Of a stretch of DNA of 44,922 nucleotides, positions 31,336 to 40,882 are shown one piece after another. The translations under genes were made by a program, and so were the position numbers. Position 1 is the first letter of the stretch. Each line of letters starts with the position of its first letter. Below the pieces are notes generated by a model. It had not been told where the DNA came from. It saw only the letters and a program-made list of their open reading frames with translations, and made no database searches. Location of the stretch: positions 1 to 44,922 of the forward strand of contig NZ_JAAALO010000016.1 of the NCBI RefSeq assembly GCF_009908295.1, read 5' to 3'. Source of the DNA: Micromonospora rubida (GTDB taxonomy: Bacteria > Actinomycetota > Actinomycetes > Mycobacteriales > Micromonosporaceae).

Positions 31336-33093
31336 TCAGGGCCGCCTTTCCCGAGCCGCGACGGCCAACAGCTCCTCCGCGTGGGCGATACCCAGATCCG
31401 AGTCCGGCAAACCCGCCAGCATCCGGGCCAGCTCGCGGGCCCGCTCGGTGTCCTCCACCACCCGCACCCCGCTGGTGGTCACCGCGCCCCCGGTGTCCTT
31501 CAACACCACCAGGTGCCGGTCGGCGAACGCGGCCACCTGCGGCAGGTGGGTGACCACCAGCACCTGGTGGCTGCGGGCCAGCCGGGCCAGCCGGCGGCCG
31601 ATCTCCACCGCCGCCTGGCCGCCGACACCGGCGTCGACCTCGTCAAAGACCAGGGTGGGCGGGCCGCCGGAGCCGGCGAAGACCACCTCGATGGCGAGCA
31701 TCACCCGGGACAGCTCACCGCCGGACGCGCCGCGCTGCAACGGCAGCGACGGTGCGCCCGGATGGGCCAGCAGCCGCAGCTCCACCTCGTCACCGCCGTC
31801 CGGACCGACGCCGACCTCGACGCCGTTGACCGGCAGGCTCGGCTCCGACTTCCCCACCGACCGGGGCAGCACCGCCACCTCGATCCGGGCGTGCGGCATG
31901 GCCAGCCCGGCCAGCTCGACGGTGACCTGCTCGGCGAACCGGGTCGCCGCCTCCTGTCGGGATGTCGACACCCGCCCGGCCAGCTCGGCCACCTCACCGG
32001 CCAGCCGGGACGCCTCCCGGTCCAGCTCGTCGAGGAGCTCGTCGGAGGTGCCCAGGTCGGAAAGCCGGGCGCGGGCCTGTTCCGCCCAGGCGACCACCCC
32101 GTCGACGTCGTCGGCGTACTTGCGGGTCAGCCCCCGCAGCGCCGCCCGCCGCTCGTAGATGGTCTGCAACCGCGCCGGGTCGGCGTCCAGCGACGCCAGG
32201 TACGCCGACAGCTCGGCGGAAACGTCGGCGACCAGGGTGGCCGCCTCCTCCAGCCGGGCCGCCAGGTCGCCCAGGGCGGCGTCGGTGCCGGCCTGCGCCT
32301 CCAGCGTGCGCCGGGCCAGCCCGAGCAGCGCCGTGGCGTCCGGCGTCTCGTCGTTCGGCTCGGTGCCGCCGGCCACGCACTGATGCGCCGTCTGCGCCGC
32401 CGTGCGCAGCCCCTCGGCGTGCTCCAGGCGCTGTGCCTCCGCCTTCAGCTCGTTGTCCTCACCCGGCTGCGGGTCGACCCGGCTGATCTCGTCCAGCCCC
32501 AGCCGGAGCAGGTCGGCCTCCTGGCTGCGGGCCCGGGCGTTGCGCCGCCGGTCGGCCAGGTCCTCGACCACAGTCCGCCACCGGGTGTACGCCTCGCGCA
32601 GCGCGTCGATCAGCTTCTCGTGCTCCGGCCCGGCGAACCGGTCCAGCGAGGCCCGCTGCTCGGCCGGTCGCAGCAGGCGCAGTTGGTCGGACTGGCCGTG
32701 CACCGCCACCACCTGCTCGCCGACCTCGCCGAGCATCGCCACCGGCATGCTCCGCCCGCCCAGGTGCGCCCGGGAGCGCCCCTCCACGGTCACCGTCCGG
32801 CTCAGCAGCAGCGTGCCGTCGTCGTCGGGCTCGCCGCCGGCGTCGGTGACCCGCGCGTGCACGGCCGCCGCGACCCGGCCGCCGAGGCGCAGCCGCCCCT
32901 CGACCACCGCGCGGCCCGGCTGGGCGCGCACCCGGCCGGCGTCGGCCCGGCCGCCGAAGAGCAGGCCGAGGCCGGTCACCACCATGGTCTTGCCGGCACC
33001 GGTCTCGCCGGTGATGACGTTCATCCCGGCGGTCAACGGCAGCGTGGTGTCCTCGATGACGCCCAGTCCGGTGATGCGCAGCTCTTCCAACAC
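31336..33093 (-). CDS. recN: DNA repair ATPase RecN
   Basis: This is a 585-aa SMC-like protein. Walker A is in NVITGETGAGKTMVVTGLGL, two coiled-coil arms flank the middle, and the C-terminal ABC signature and Walker B are in SLPLQRGASGGELSRVMLAI and PPTLVFDEVDAGVGGQAAVE. It acts in double-strand break repair. GTG 33093 (VLEELRITGLGVIEDTTLPL) is the standard N-terminus; sequence further upstream in frame lies antisense to the divergent regulator and is not coding. It is followed by steA after 121 bp, in the conserved nadK-recN-steA-steB order. Confidence 0.95.
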   Translation of the reverse strand: MLEELRITGLGVIEDTTLPLTAGMNVITGETGAGKTMVVTGLGLLFGGRADAGRVRAQPGRAVVEGRLRLGGRVAAAVHARVTDAGGEPDDDGTLLLSRTVTVEGRSRAHLGGRSMPVAMLGEVGEQVVAVHGQSDQLRLLRPAEQRASLDRFAGPEHEKLIDALREAYTRWRTVVEDLADRRRNARARSQEADLLRLGLDEISRVDPQPGEDNELKAEAQRLEHAEGLRTAAQTAHQCVAGGTEPNDETPDATALLGLARRTLEAQAGTDAALGDLAARLEEAATLVADVSAELSAYLASLDADPARLQTIYERRAALRGLTRKYADDVDGVVAWAEQARARLSDLGTSDELLDELDREASRLAGEVAELAGRVSTSRQEAATRFAEQVTVELAGLAMPHARIEVAVLPRSVGKSEPSLPVNGVEVGVGPDGGDEVELRLLAHPGAPSLPLQRGASGGELSRVMLAIEVVFAGSGGPPTLVFDEVDAGVGGQAAVEIGRRLARLARSHQVLVVTHLPQVAAFADRHLVVLKDTGGAVTTSGVRVVEDTERARELARMLAGLPDSDLGIAHAEELLAVAARERRP

Positions 33094-33183
33094 AGCACCC
33101 GACAGTAGACGCGAGCCCCGACAGTTGACCAGCCGGCAACGCCGCGTCATGGCCCGTCCGCCGGCGACGTACAGTTCTGCCCC

Positions 33184-34167
33184 GTGTTGGACGTGATCGG
33201 CCTGACCCCGGGCGACGAGGACCTCTACCGCTGCCTGGTCCAGCTCAACGCCGCGCGGGTCGACGAGCTGGTCGAGCGGCTGCACCGCCCCCGCGCCGAG
33301 ATCCTCGCCGGGCTCGACACGCTGCGGGGCAAGGGGTTGGTGGTGCCCGCCGGCCCGGAACCCGACGCGCCGCTGCGCCCGCTGGCGCCGGACATCCCGC
33401 TCGGGGCGGCGCTGCTGCGCCGGCAGGAGGCCCTCGAGGCGGCCCGCGCGGCGGTCACCCAGCTGACCGAGGAGTACCAGACCGGAATGCGCCGCCACGA
33501 CGCCGACCACCTGGTCGAGGTCATCACCGGCGCTGAGGTCCTCCGCGAGCGCCTGCGTGACCTCCAGAACGGCGCCCGCGTCGAGGTGCTCTGGTTCTGC
33601 CGGGCGAACCCGCTGACCATGCCGGGCCAGGACAACGTGGAGGAGTTCGACGCGCTGGCTCGCGGGGTACGGTACCGGGCCATCTACGAACGCGACATTC
33701 TCCTCGAACCCGGCGCGCTGGAGGACGTCCATCAGGGCATCCACGCCGGGGAGCAGGCCCGCGTGCTCGACCGGCTGCCGGTCCGGCTGGCCATCGTCGA
33801 TGGTACGACGGCGGTCTGCCCGCTCGTGCCGGACCGGGACAGCGGCGAACTGAGCGCCGCGGTGATCGGCCGCAGCCAACTTCTCGACGCGCTGCTCGCC
33901 CTCTTCGAAAGCCACTGGCTGATGGCGACCCCGCTGCGCTCCGCCGCCCTGTCCGCCGACCCCGGCGGGGACGGCTACCGGCCGGACGCCGACGAGGTCC
34001 GGCTGCTGTCGCTCTTCGTGGCCGGCGTACCGGACAAGTCCATCGCCTCCCAGCTCGGGGTGAGCCGGCGTACGGTGCAACGCCGCCTCGCCGACCTGAT
34101 GGCGGTCGCCGGCGTGGACACCCGCCCCGGACTGGCCTTCCAGGTCGCCCGCCGGGGCTGGATCTGA
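33184..34167 (+). CDS. TrmB/LuxR-type transcriptional regulator
   Basis: This 327-aa protein has an N-terminal TrmB-like winged helix (LYRCLVQLNAARVDELVERL), a middle phospholipase-D-like or sensor region (VEVLWFCRANPLTMPG, YRAIYERDILLEPGALEDVH), and a C-terminal LuxR-type HTH (LLSLFVAGVPDKSIASQLGV, SRRTVQRRLADLM). This layout is common in Micromonosporaceae and Streptomyces, often next to secreted subtilisin-like proteases, as here. It probably regulates the convergent protease gene or itself. GTG 33184 opens the frame 90 bp from the divergent recN start. Confidence 0.87.
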   Translation: MLDVIGLTPGDEDLYRCLVQLNAARVDELVERLHRPRAEILAGLDTLRGKGLVVPAGPEPDAPLRPLAPDIPLGAALLRRQEALEAARAAVTQLTEEYQTGMRRHDADHLVEVITGAEVLRERLRDLQNGARVEVLWFCRANPLTMPGQDNVEEFDALARGVRYRAIYERDILLEPGALEDVHQGIHAGEQARVLDRLPVRLAIVDGTTAVCPLVPDRDSGELSAAVIGRSQLLDALLALFESHWLMATPLRSAALSADPGGDGYRPDADEVRLLSLFVAGVPDKSIASQLGVSRRTVQRRLADLMAVAGVDTRPGLAFQVARRGWI

Positions 34168-34181
34168 CCCCGACGGGCGAG

Positions 34182-34212
34182 GGGGCGGGGCGGCACCGCG
34201 CCGCCCCGCCCC
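34182..34212. terminator. Bidirectional terminator hairpin
   Basis: ggggcggggcggc (34182-34194) pairs perfectly with gccgccccgcccc (34200-34212). It lies between the convergent stops of the regulator (34167) and the protease (34220). There is no T run. Confidence 0.7.
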
Positions 34213-34219
34213 AGCCGCG

Positions 34220-37200
34220 TCAACGCAGACCGTACGCGTCGATCACGGTCTGGTCGACGCTGTCGCCGGCCCGGTCGCTCGCGTGCACCCGGAGCGACAC
34301 GGTGCCACGGCCGGCCGGCACCGTGGCGGTGAACCGGGTGCCGTGGCCCTGCACGGGCGCCTTCCGCCAGGTCCGCCCGCCGTCGAACGACACCTCGACC
34401 CGTACGCTGGTGCCGGTCGGCGCGGACACCCCGGTCGGCTGGCGCAGGGTCAGGCCGAGCCGGTGCGGCCGGCCACCGGGCACCTTGCCGCGCAGGTCGG
34501 CGGGCACCTGGTAGTCGACCTGAAGCAGCGGCAGCGGCGTGGCGGCGGTCCCGGCCGGGCGGGCCGAGGTGAACTGCCAGGCCGTGTCGGTGCGGGTGGC
34601 GTAGCGCCACTCGGCCGAGGACCGCCGCGTGCTCACGTCCAGCCGGTAGCGCGCCGGGGCCGCGACGGTGGGCACCGGTGCCCAACCGCCGGAGAGGTCG
34701 GCGATCTGCTGCCCGTTCCTGCTGATCCGGACCCCGACGGTGTCCGACTCCCCGCTGCGGCCGGCCGCAGCGTAGTGGCCGCCGGCGTCGACGAACTCGG
34801 GCACCCGCAGGTCGAGGCTGTCACCGGTGCGGGTGGGCACCCTTGCGCCGGTGGCCGGCACGGCCGGCCGGACCACCGGGGCGTGCCAGGTCTCCGTCTC
34901 CCGGTCGGCGGCGGCGTACCGCCGGGGCTCCTGGGTGAGCCCGCCGATCAGCTTCCCCCACTGGTCGAACATGAGCTTGTGCTGCACCCGGTGCTGCCAC
35001 CAGTGGTCCCCGGAGCTGACGAACTCCTGCCGGGTGGTGCCGGTGCGCACCATCCGCTGGTCGTCGTTCCAGGAGTACTCCTGCCACGAGCGCCAGCCGA
35101 ACCGCTGCTCGCTGGCCCACTCCGCGCCGGTGTCGCCGTAGCTCGCGGTCACCTCGGCGGTGTTCTTCGCGGTCACCCGGTGGACGATCCGCTCCGGCAC
35201 CCGCCCCTTCGCCACCTGCCACACGTCGTACAGGTAGGGGCTGTCCACGGTCAGCGTCAGGTCCAGCGTCGGCCGGCCCCTGCGGGCCGACGCGATCAGT
35301 CGCTGCCCGTCGTCGTACGCCACCACCATGGCCGGGATCGGCAACCGGTCGCCGGTCGGGCGCCACACCGTCCACGCGCTGAAGTCCGCCGGCCGAACGA
35401 TCAGCACGGCGGCGGCGCCGGCAGTCGCGGCGGCGGCGACCTGCTCCTCCTCCGAGCGATCCGGGTCGGCGGCGAGCAGCGCGGCGGCGCCGCGCACCCG
35501 GGTCAGCTCGGCGGGCGTGCCGGTGCCGGCCCAGACCAGCGGCAGCTTCCGCCGGCCGGTCGGCGCCGGCGACTGGCCCAGCAGGTTGATGTCCAGCGGG
35601 CCGGACACCCCGCTGATCTTCGCGTCCACCATCGGCGCGACCAACTGCCAGCGCGAGGAGAACTCGAACTCGCCCTGGCTGACCCGACGGGTCGGCGTGA
35701 CGTTGACCTGCTCGATGGTGCTGAAGGCCATCACGCCGTGGTCGACCTGCCGGCCGTTGCCGAAGACTCGGTGCAGGTAGTAGCTGATCGTGTCCCGCTG
35801 CTCGGTGGGCTTCGGCGTCTCGATCCGCACCGGCGTGCCCTTGCGCGGGTCGAGCACCACGGTCAGGTCCCGGTCGACGACCAGCTCCGGCTCGATGATC
35901 TCGGTGAGCTGCTCGTCCAGCGGGGCGCCGTGCTCGATCAGCGCGGTCACCGTGTACGGGCCCTCCTCGACCTGCAGGGTGGCCTCGCCGTCGATCCAGC
36001 CCCAGTAGTCCGACTCGGGATGCTCGCCGAAGAAGGTCACCGCCGGAGAGATGGTCGGCCGGCCCTGCATGTCCAGCGCCTTCAGGGTGACCTGGTGTAC
36101 CGCGCCGGCGAGGGTGAGCGCGACCGGGGTGCGCACGGCGACGCCGTCCGCACCGGTCGCCACCAGAGCGCCGCCGTGCGGTCCCCGGGCCAGCTTCGCC
36201 GGGTCGGCCCGCAGCGACACTGCCACGCTGCCGCCCGCCGGCACGGTCACCTCATCGGAGGCGACGGAGACGCCGTCGGTCTCGGCCGCGCCGCTGTCCA
36301 GGTTGCGCAGTTCCAGGGCCAGCCGCAGGGTCTGCGGGGCCGCCGTGCCATTGGTGTACGTGACGCTGCGCTCGACCGCCGCGCCACCGGCGCTCACCCG
36401 TCCGAAGTCGGCGGTGGCCGAGGCGTACACCCGCTGGCCGAGCGCCCGGGCCACGTCGACCCGGCCGCCGCCCTGCTCGAACACTGTCAGCTCCGAATTC
36501 GCCCTCGCGGTGCTGACCAACGCGTCCTTGAGTTTCCCGGCCGGCCAGTCGGGGTGTTCCTGGGCGAGGATCGCGGCCGCGCCGGCCACGTGCGGGGTGG
36601 CCATCGAGGTGCCCGACACGGCCGTGTACGCCTCGCCGACCGGCGTACCCATGCTGGTGCCGGCGGCCCGGGCGGCGACGATGCCGACGCCCGGCGCGGT
36701 GATCTCCGGCTTCAGGCCGTTGTCGCCGAGGCGCGGCCCGCGACTGGAGAACTCCCCCAGGTTCTCGTCGCGGTCCACCGCGCCGACGGTGAGCGCCGCC
36801 GCGGCCGCGCCCGGCGTGCCGACGCTGCGCGGCGTGCCCTCGTTGCCGGCCGCGACCACGAAGAGGGCCCCGGTCTCGGCGGTCAGGTCGTTGACCGCCT
36901 GGCTCATCGGGTCGGTGCCGTCCGTCGCGGCGCCGCCGAGGCTCATGCTGACGACCTTCGCGCCGGAGTGGGCGGCCCATTCCATGCCCGCGATGATGGA
37001 CGAGTCGTAGCCGGAACCGCCGTCGTCGAGCACCTTGCCGACCAGCAGCCGCGCGCCGGGCGCGACGCCCTTGCGTCTCCCGTCGGAGGCGGCGCCGCTG
37101 CCGGCGACGGTGGCCGCCACGTGGGTGCCGTGGCCGTGCCCGTCGCGGGCGCTGCCGCTGCCGGAGAAGTCCTGCGCGTCGACGATCCGGCCGGCCAGGT

Positions 37201-37942
37201 CCGGGTGGGTGTCGTCGACGCCGGTGTCGAGCACGGCCACCTTCACGCCGCTGCCGTCCCGGCCGGCGGCCCAGGCCGCCGGCGCGCCGATCTGCGGCAC
37301 GCTGTGTTCGAGCGTCGGGCGGACCCGCCCGTCCAGCCAGACGCGGGCGATGCCGCCGCCCAGCCGCGGCGCGGCCGCCGGGGTGGTCCGGGCCGCCGGC
37401 GCCCCGGCCAGCGTGGTCCACAGGCCACCCAGGTCGCCCTTGCCGACCCGCAGCGCCGCGCCGTTGATGCTCCCCAGAGGGCGGGCGTCGGCGGCGACGG
37501 AGAGCGGCCGGACCCGGCCGGCGGCCGGCTCCCGGTAGCGCACGATCAGCGGCAGGACGCCCTGCGCGGCGTCGCCGTAGCCCTCCTCGGCGAGTTCCTG
37601 CACGTCGAACAGGTTGCCGTCGAGCACCCCGGCGGAGACGTAGGGCACGGCATCGCTGGGCAGCACCCGCAGTCCGCCGTCGACCTCCACCGTCTGGAAG
37701 ATGACCCGCTCACGCCCCGGCCCGGGGCGAACGGTGGCGGCGACCCGGCCGGGTGCCGCCGGAACGAGGTCGACCTGGTCACCGGTGATCAGGGTGATGC
37801 GGGCGGGCGCGGTACCCGGGGCCGTCGGGCCCGGATTCGGGCCGGTGGGCCGGGCCGGCGGGTCGGCGGACGCCGGTGCGGCGAGACCGACGACCAACGC
37901 GCCGACCGCGCCGGCGGTGAGCCACCGTGGGGGCCTGTGCAT
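34220..37942 (-). CDS. Large secreted subtilisin-like serine protease (S8 family)
   Basis: This 1240-aa protein has a Sec signal peptide (MHRPPRWLTAGAVGALVVGL, likely cut after APASA). A propeptide-like region is followed by the S8 domain at about residues 220-500: Asp in VKVAVLDTGVDDTHPDLAGR, His in GHGHGTHVAATVAGSG, Asn in FVVAAGNEGT, and Ser in AVSGTSMATPHVAGAAAILA. Beyond about residue 510 come beta-rich accessory domains, including a segment like a PA domain (VAAAATAGAAAVLIVRPADF near residue 850) and a C-terminal beta-sandwich. It is a probable extracellular endopeptidase. The 240-bp upstream gap carries a perfect palindrome. It has its own transcription unit. Confidence 0.93.
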   Translation of the reverse strand: MHRPPRWLTAGAVGALVVGLAAPASADPPARPTGPNPGPTAPGTAPARITLITGDQVDLVPAAPGRVAATVRPGPGRERVIFQTVEVDGGLRVLPSDAVPYVSAGVLDGNLFDVQELAEEGYGDAAQGVLPLIVRYREPAAGRVRPLSVAADARPLGSINGAALRVGKGDLGGLWTTLAGAPAARTTPAAAPRLGGGIARVWLDGRVRPTLEHSVPQIGAPAAWAAGRDGSGVKVAVLDTGVDDTHPDLAGRIVDAQDFSGSGSARDGHGHGTHVAATVAGSGAASDGRRKGVAPGARLLVGKVLDDGGSGYDSSIIAGMEWAAHSGAKVVSMSLGGAATDGTDPMSQAVNDLTAETGALFVVAAGNEGTPRSVGTPGAAAAALTVGAVDRDENLGEFSSRGPRLGDNGLKPEITAPGVGIVAARAAGTSMGTPVGEAYTAVSGTSMATPHVAGAAAILAQEHPDWPAGKLKDALVSTARANSELTVFEQGGGRVDVARALGQRVYASATADFGRVSAGGAAVERSVTYTNGTAAPQTLRLALELRNLDSGAAETDGVSVASDEVTVPAGGSVAVSLRADPAKLARGPHGGALVATGADGVAVRTPVALTLAGAVHQVTLKALDMQGRPTISPAVTFFGEHPESDYWGWIDGEATLQVEEGPYTVTALIEHGAPLDEQLTEIIEPELVVDRDLTVVLDPRKGTPVRIETPKPTEQRDTISYYLHRVFGNGRQVDHGVMAFSTIEQVNVTPTRRVSQGEFEFSSRWQLVAPMVDAKISGVSGPLDINLLGQSPAPTGRRKLPLVWAGTGTPAELTRVRGAAALLAADPDRSEEEQVAAAATAGAAAVLIVRPADFSAWTVWRPTGDRLPIPAMVVAYDDGQRLIASARRGRPTLDLTLTVDSPYLYDVWQVAKGRVPERIVHRVTAKNTAEVTASYGDTGAEWASEQRFGWRSWQEYSWNDDQRMVRTGTTRQEFVSSGDHWWQHRVQHKLMFDQWGKLIGGLTQEPRRYAAADRETETWHAPVVRPAVPATGARVPTRTGDSLDLRVPEFVDAGGHYAAAGRSGESDTVGVRISRNGQQIADLSGGWAPVPTVAAPARYRLDVSTRRSSAEWRYATRTDTAWQFTSARPAGTAATPLPLLQVDYQVPADLRGKVPGGRPHRLGLTLRQPTGVSAPTGTSVRVEVSFDGGRTWRKAPVQGHGTRFTATVPAGRGTVSLRVHASDRAGDSVDQTVIDAYGLR

Positions 37943-38046
37943 GCGATGCGCTCCTCTTCTCCGAAGGCCGACCTCTCACGGAGATCAACCGCTCGGAGTC
38001 TGCGACGCAGCTCACCGCACGGTCACTAGCTGCGGCGCGCCGCACC

Positions 38047-38060
38047 GGCGACATGTCGCC
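38047..38060. promoter_or_regulatory. Perfect 14-bp palindrome upstream of the protease
   Basis: ggcgacatgtcgcc is a perfect palindrome about 105 bp before the protease start. Next to it, ccggacac/gtgtccgg-type sequence (38068-38105) forms a second inverted repeat. Either could bind the neighbouring LuxR-type regulator; this is inferred from position only. Confidence 0.35.
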
Positions 38061-38182
38061 AGGTGGACACCGGACAGGCACCCGCCGGCGCGGTAGGTGT
38101 CCGGCAGGTCACCGCCGAGATGTCTCACCGCGCCTCGGCGCGGGCACGGCCGCCGGAGCGACCCGCGCGTGGCCCGGACGGG

Positions 38183-39067
38183 TCAGCGGCGGGAGCCCCG
38201 CCAGCCGTGCACCGGGAGCCCGAACTTCGCCACCAACCGGTCGGTGAACGACCGGGCCCGCAGCCGCACCACACACACCGGCAACGCGCCACGACGCACC
38301 GTGACCCGGGCGCCCGGCGGCAGGTCGTACACCCGCCGGCCGTCGCAACAGAGCACCGCCAGGGTGGTGAACGGGTCCACCGTGATCGAGAACGTCGACG
38401 TCGGCGAGGTGACCAGAGGCCGGCTGAACAGCGCGTGCGCGCTGATCGGCACCAGTAGCAGCGCCTCCACCTCCGGCCAGACCACCGGCCCGCCGCCGGA
38501 GAACGCGTACGCGGTGGAGCCGGTCGGGGTCGCGCACACCACGCCGTCGCAGCCGTACCGGGACAGCGGCCGACCATCCACGTCGACGAGGAGCTCCAGC
38601 ATCTGGGCCCGCTCGCCCTTCTCGACGCTGACCTCGTTGAGCGCCCAGGACTCGATCGTCGGGCCGCCGTCGAACTCCGCGGTCACGTCGAGGGTGAGCC
38701 GTTCGTCCACCGTGTAGTTGCGCTCGACCACGTCGCGCACCGCCACGTCGAGGTCGTCGATCTCCGCCTCGGCGAGGAAGCCGACCTTGCCGAGGTTGAT
38801 GCCGAGCAGCGGCACCTTCGTCGGGCGGGCCAGCTCGGCCGCGCGCAGGAACGTGCCGTCCCCGCCGAGGGCGAAGACGATCTCCGCGCCCTGCGCGGCC
38901 TCGGGGCCGGTCACCGGCACCACGCCGGGCAGGTCCAGGTCCTCGGCCTCCTCGGCCACCACCCGCACCTCGAAGCCCGCGGCGATCAGGTCCGCCGCGA
39001 CCGCCCGGGCGTGCTCGGTGCTGCGGCGCCGACCCGTGTGCGTCACGAGCAGCGCGGTACGACTCAC
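38183..39067 (-). CDS. nadK: NAD kinase
   Basis: This 294-aa enzyme phosphorylates NAD to NADP. The motif GGDGTFLRAAELARPTKVPL with the catalytic Asp, the NAD-binding stretch GINLGKVGFLAEAEIDDLDV, the conserved NE-S block (SWALNEVSVEKGERAQMLEL) and TPTGSTAYAFSGGGPVVWPE are all present. GTG 39067 is the start. It is 52 bp downstream of tlyA in the conserved tlyA-nadK-recN order. Confidence 0.95.
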   Translation of the reverse strand: MSRTALLVTHTGRRRSTEHARAVAADLIAAGFEVRVVAEEAEDLDLPGVVPVTGPEAAQGAEIVFALGGDGTFLRAAELARPTKVPLLGINLGKVGFLAEAEIDDLDVAVRDVVERNYTVDERLTLDVTAEFDGGPTIESWALNEVSVEKGERAQMLELLVDVDGRPLSRYGCDGVVCATPTGSTAYAFSGGGPVVWPEVEALLLVPISAHALFSRPLVTSPTSTFSITVDPFTTLAVLCCDGRRVYDLPPGARVTVRRGALPVCVVRLRARSFTDRLVAKFGLPVHGWRGSRR

Positions 39068-39119
39068 CGGATCCGCCCTCCGTTCGCGACTGCGGGGCTC
39101 GCAAGCTCACTCCTCGCGC

Positions 39120-40001
39120 TCACCCTGCCACCTCCTCCGGGGCCGTTTCCGGCTCCTGCGGGGCCTCATCCGGCATGGTGCCGGACGGGGGCGGGCCCTG
39201 CGGGCCGGCCGCCACGACGGCCCGCACCCGCTCCGGGTCGGCCGCCGGCGCGCCCCGGCGTAACCATACGAAGAACTCGACGTTGCCGCTGGGCCCCGGC
39301 AGTGGGCTGGCGGTCACATCCGCCAGCCCCAGGCCGAGCGTGGCCGCCGCCGCCGCCACATCGAGGACGGCCTCGGCGCGCAACGCCTCGTCGCGTACCA
39401 CCCCGCCGGCCCCGACCCGTTCCCTGCCCACCTCGAACTGGGGCTTGACCATCAGCGCCAGGTCGCCGTCGGGCCGGGTGCAGGCGGCGAGCGCCGGCAG
39501 CACCAACCGCAACGAGATGAACGACAGGTCGGCCACCGTCAGGTCGACCTGCCCGCCGATCACCTCCGGGGTCAGGGTGCGAACGTTGGTCCGTTCGAGG
39601 ACGCGTACCCGGTCGTCGGTGCGCAGCGACCAGGCGAGCTGGCCGTACCCGACGTCCACGGCGACGACCTCGGCCGCGTCGGCGCGCAGCAGGACGTCGG
39701 TGAAGCCACCGGTCGACGCGCCGGCGTCGAGGCAGCGGCGGCCGGCCACCCCCAGCCCGCCCGGGGCGAACGCGGCCAGGGCGCCGGCCAGCTTGTGCCC
39801 GCCCCGGGAGACGTACTCCGAGACGGGGTCGGCGCCGGTGACCAGCAGCGGGTCGGCGGGGTCGACCATCGCGGCGGCCTTGCGGGCCTGCACCCCACGA
39901 AGCCGGACCCGCCCGGCCTCCACGAGCGCGGCGGCCTGCTCCCTGGAGCGGGCCAGCCCGCGGCGGACGAGTTCGGCGTCGAGCCGGGTGCGACGTGCCA
40001 T
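39120..40001 (-). CDS. tlyA: TlyA-family 2'-O-methyltransferase (rRNA)
   Basis: This 293-aa protein has an N-terminal S4 domain (RLDAELVRRGLARSREQAAA) and a RrmJ/FtsJ-like methyltransferase domain with SAM motif RCLDAGASTGGFTDVLLRAD, followed by VVAVDVGYGQLAWSLR and DLTVADLSFISLRLVLPALA. In mycobacteria TlyA methylates 16S C1409 and 23S C1920, and its loss gives capreomycin resistance. A Pro/Glu-rich tail of about 35 residues ends the protein. ATG 40001 lies 19 bp after the upstream small gene. Confidence 0.93.
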   Translation of the reverse strand: MARRTRLDAELVRRGLARSREQAAALVEAGRVRLRGVQARKAAAMVDPADPLLVTGADPVSEYVSRGGHKLAGALAAFAPGGLGVAGRRCLDAGASTGGFTDVLLRADAAEVVAVDVGYGQLAWSLRTDDRVRVLERTNVRTLTPEVIGGQVDLTVADLSFISLRLVLPALAACTRPDGDLALMVKPQFEVGRERVGAGGVVRDEALRAEAVLDVAAAAATLGLGLADVTASPLPGPSGNVEFFVWLRRGAPAADPERVRAVVAAGPQGPPPSGTMPDEAPQEPETAPEEVAG

Positions 40002-40020
40002 GGGAAGGTTCTCCGGTCGG

Positions 40021-40245
40021 TCAGGCCTGGTCGATGGTGGCGAGCGTCTCGCGCAGCGTCTGGTACGCCGCTTCGTACTGCGGGATCTGGTCGGCCGGCG
40101 AGAGCGCCGCGGCGTTCGCCATCGCCTGGACGGCGGCGTCCACCGCCGGGTGCCGGACCGCTCCGTCGGCGTCGACGCCGATCGGGCGCGGCGGCGGGCC
40201 CGGCCGGGGACCGGGGGGCGGGCCCGGCCGGAACGGCGCGCTCAC
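40021..40245 (-). CDS. Small conserved hypothetical protein
   Basis: This 74-aa protein starts at GTG 40245. The N-terminal 25 residues are Pro/Gly/Arg-rich (SAPFRPGPPPGPRPGPPPRP); the rest is helical (HPAVDAAVQAMANAAALSPA, QIPQYEAAYQTLRETLATID). Small helical proteins of this kind precede tlyA in many actinobacteria. It is tightly placed between the phasin-like gene (28 bp) and tlyA (19 bp). Function is unknown. Confidence 0.75.
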   Translation of the reverse strand: MSAPFRPGPPPGPRPGPPPRPIGVDADGAVRHPAVDAAVQAMANAAALSPADQIPQYEAAYQTLRETLATIDQA

Positions 40246-40273
40246 CGCCGGCCCCGACCCGTCACGGGTACGC

Positions 40274-40882
40274 TCACTCCGCGCCGCCCGGCTGCTGCCT
40301 GCGTGGCACCGCCTTCACCGGCCGGGCCGGCTCCGCGCCGCCCTCGTCGGCACCGGTGCGGCTCACCGTGGCCGGCGGCTTGCGGGCGATGGTCTTCTTC
40401 GCGACGGTCTTCTTGGCCACCGTCTTCTTCGCCACGTTCTGCGTCGCCACCGCGTCCGGGGCGGTGTGGCCCGTCGGCTCCGCCATGCCGGCGGCGGTGC
40501 CCGTGGGCTCCGCCGCCCCGGCGGTGGGCAGGGCTGCCGGTGCCGCCGCGCCGGCCGGCAGCGCGGACCCGGCGGGGCCCGCCTTGGCCTCCCGGAGCTG
40601 ACGCTCCAGCTCGTGCACCCGGCGGGTCAGCTCGGCCACCTCGTCGGCGGCGGCCAGTCCCACCGCGCCGAGGGCCCGGTCCACCTCGAAGCGCACCAGT
40701 TTGGTCAGCGCCTCCCGGTTCGCCACACCGGTCGAGAGCAGTTCCTCGGCGAGGGCCTGGAGCTGGGTGGCCGTCGCCTCGCCGGAGCCGACCAGCCGGC
40801 GTACGACGTCCTGGGCCTTCTTCCGGGGGGCCTCCGTCAGGCCCATGGCCAGTCCGAGGTAGGCGCGCCACGCGTCCTGCAT
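40274..40882 (-). CDS. Phasin-like helical protein with Lys/Ala-rich tail
   Basis: This 202-aa protein starts at ATG 40882 with AAGGA upstream. The N-terminal part (MQDAWRAYLGLAMGLTEAPR, KKAQDVVRRLVGSGEATATQ) resembles the polyhydroxyalkanoate-granule or phasin-like family of actinobacteria. A coiled coil follows (ADEVAELTRRVHELERQLRE), then an Ala/Pro linker and a repeat AKKTVAKKTVAKKTIARKP. That tail resembles histone H1-like and HupB tails and could bind nucleic acid; this is inferred. It heads the tlyA-nadK unit, with a 112-bp divergent gap to the SCP2 gene. Confidence 0.8.
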   Translation of the reverse strand: MQDAWRAYLGLAMGLTEAPRKKAQDVVRRLVGSGEATATQLQALAEELLSTGVANREALTKLVRFEVDRALGAVGLAAADEVAELTRRVHELERQLREAKAGPAGSALPAGAAAPAALPTAGAAEPTGTAAGMAEPTGHTAPDAVATQNVAKKTVAKKTVAKKTIARKPPATVSRTGADEGGAEPARPVKAVPRRQQPGGAE

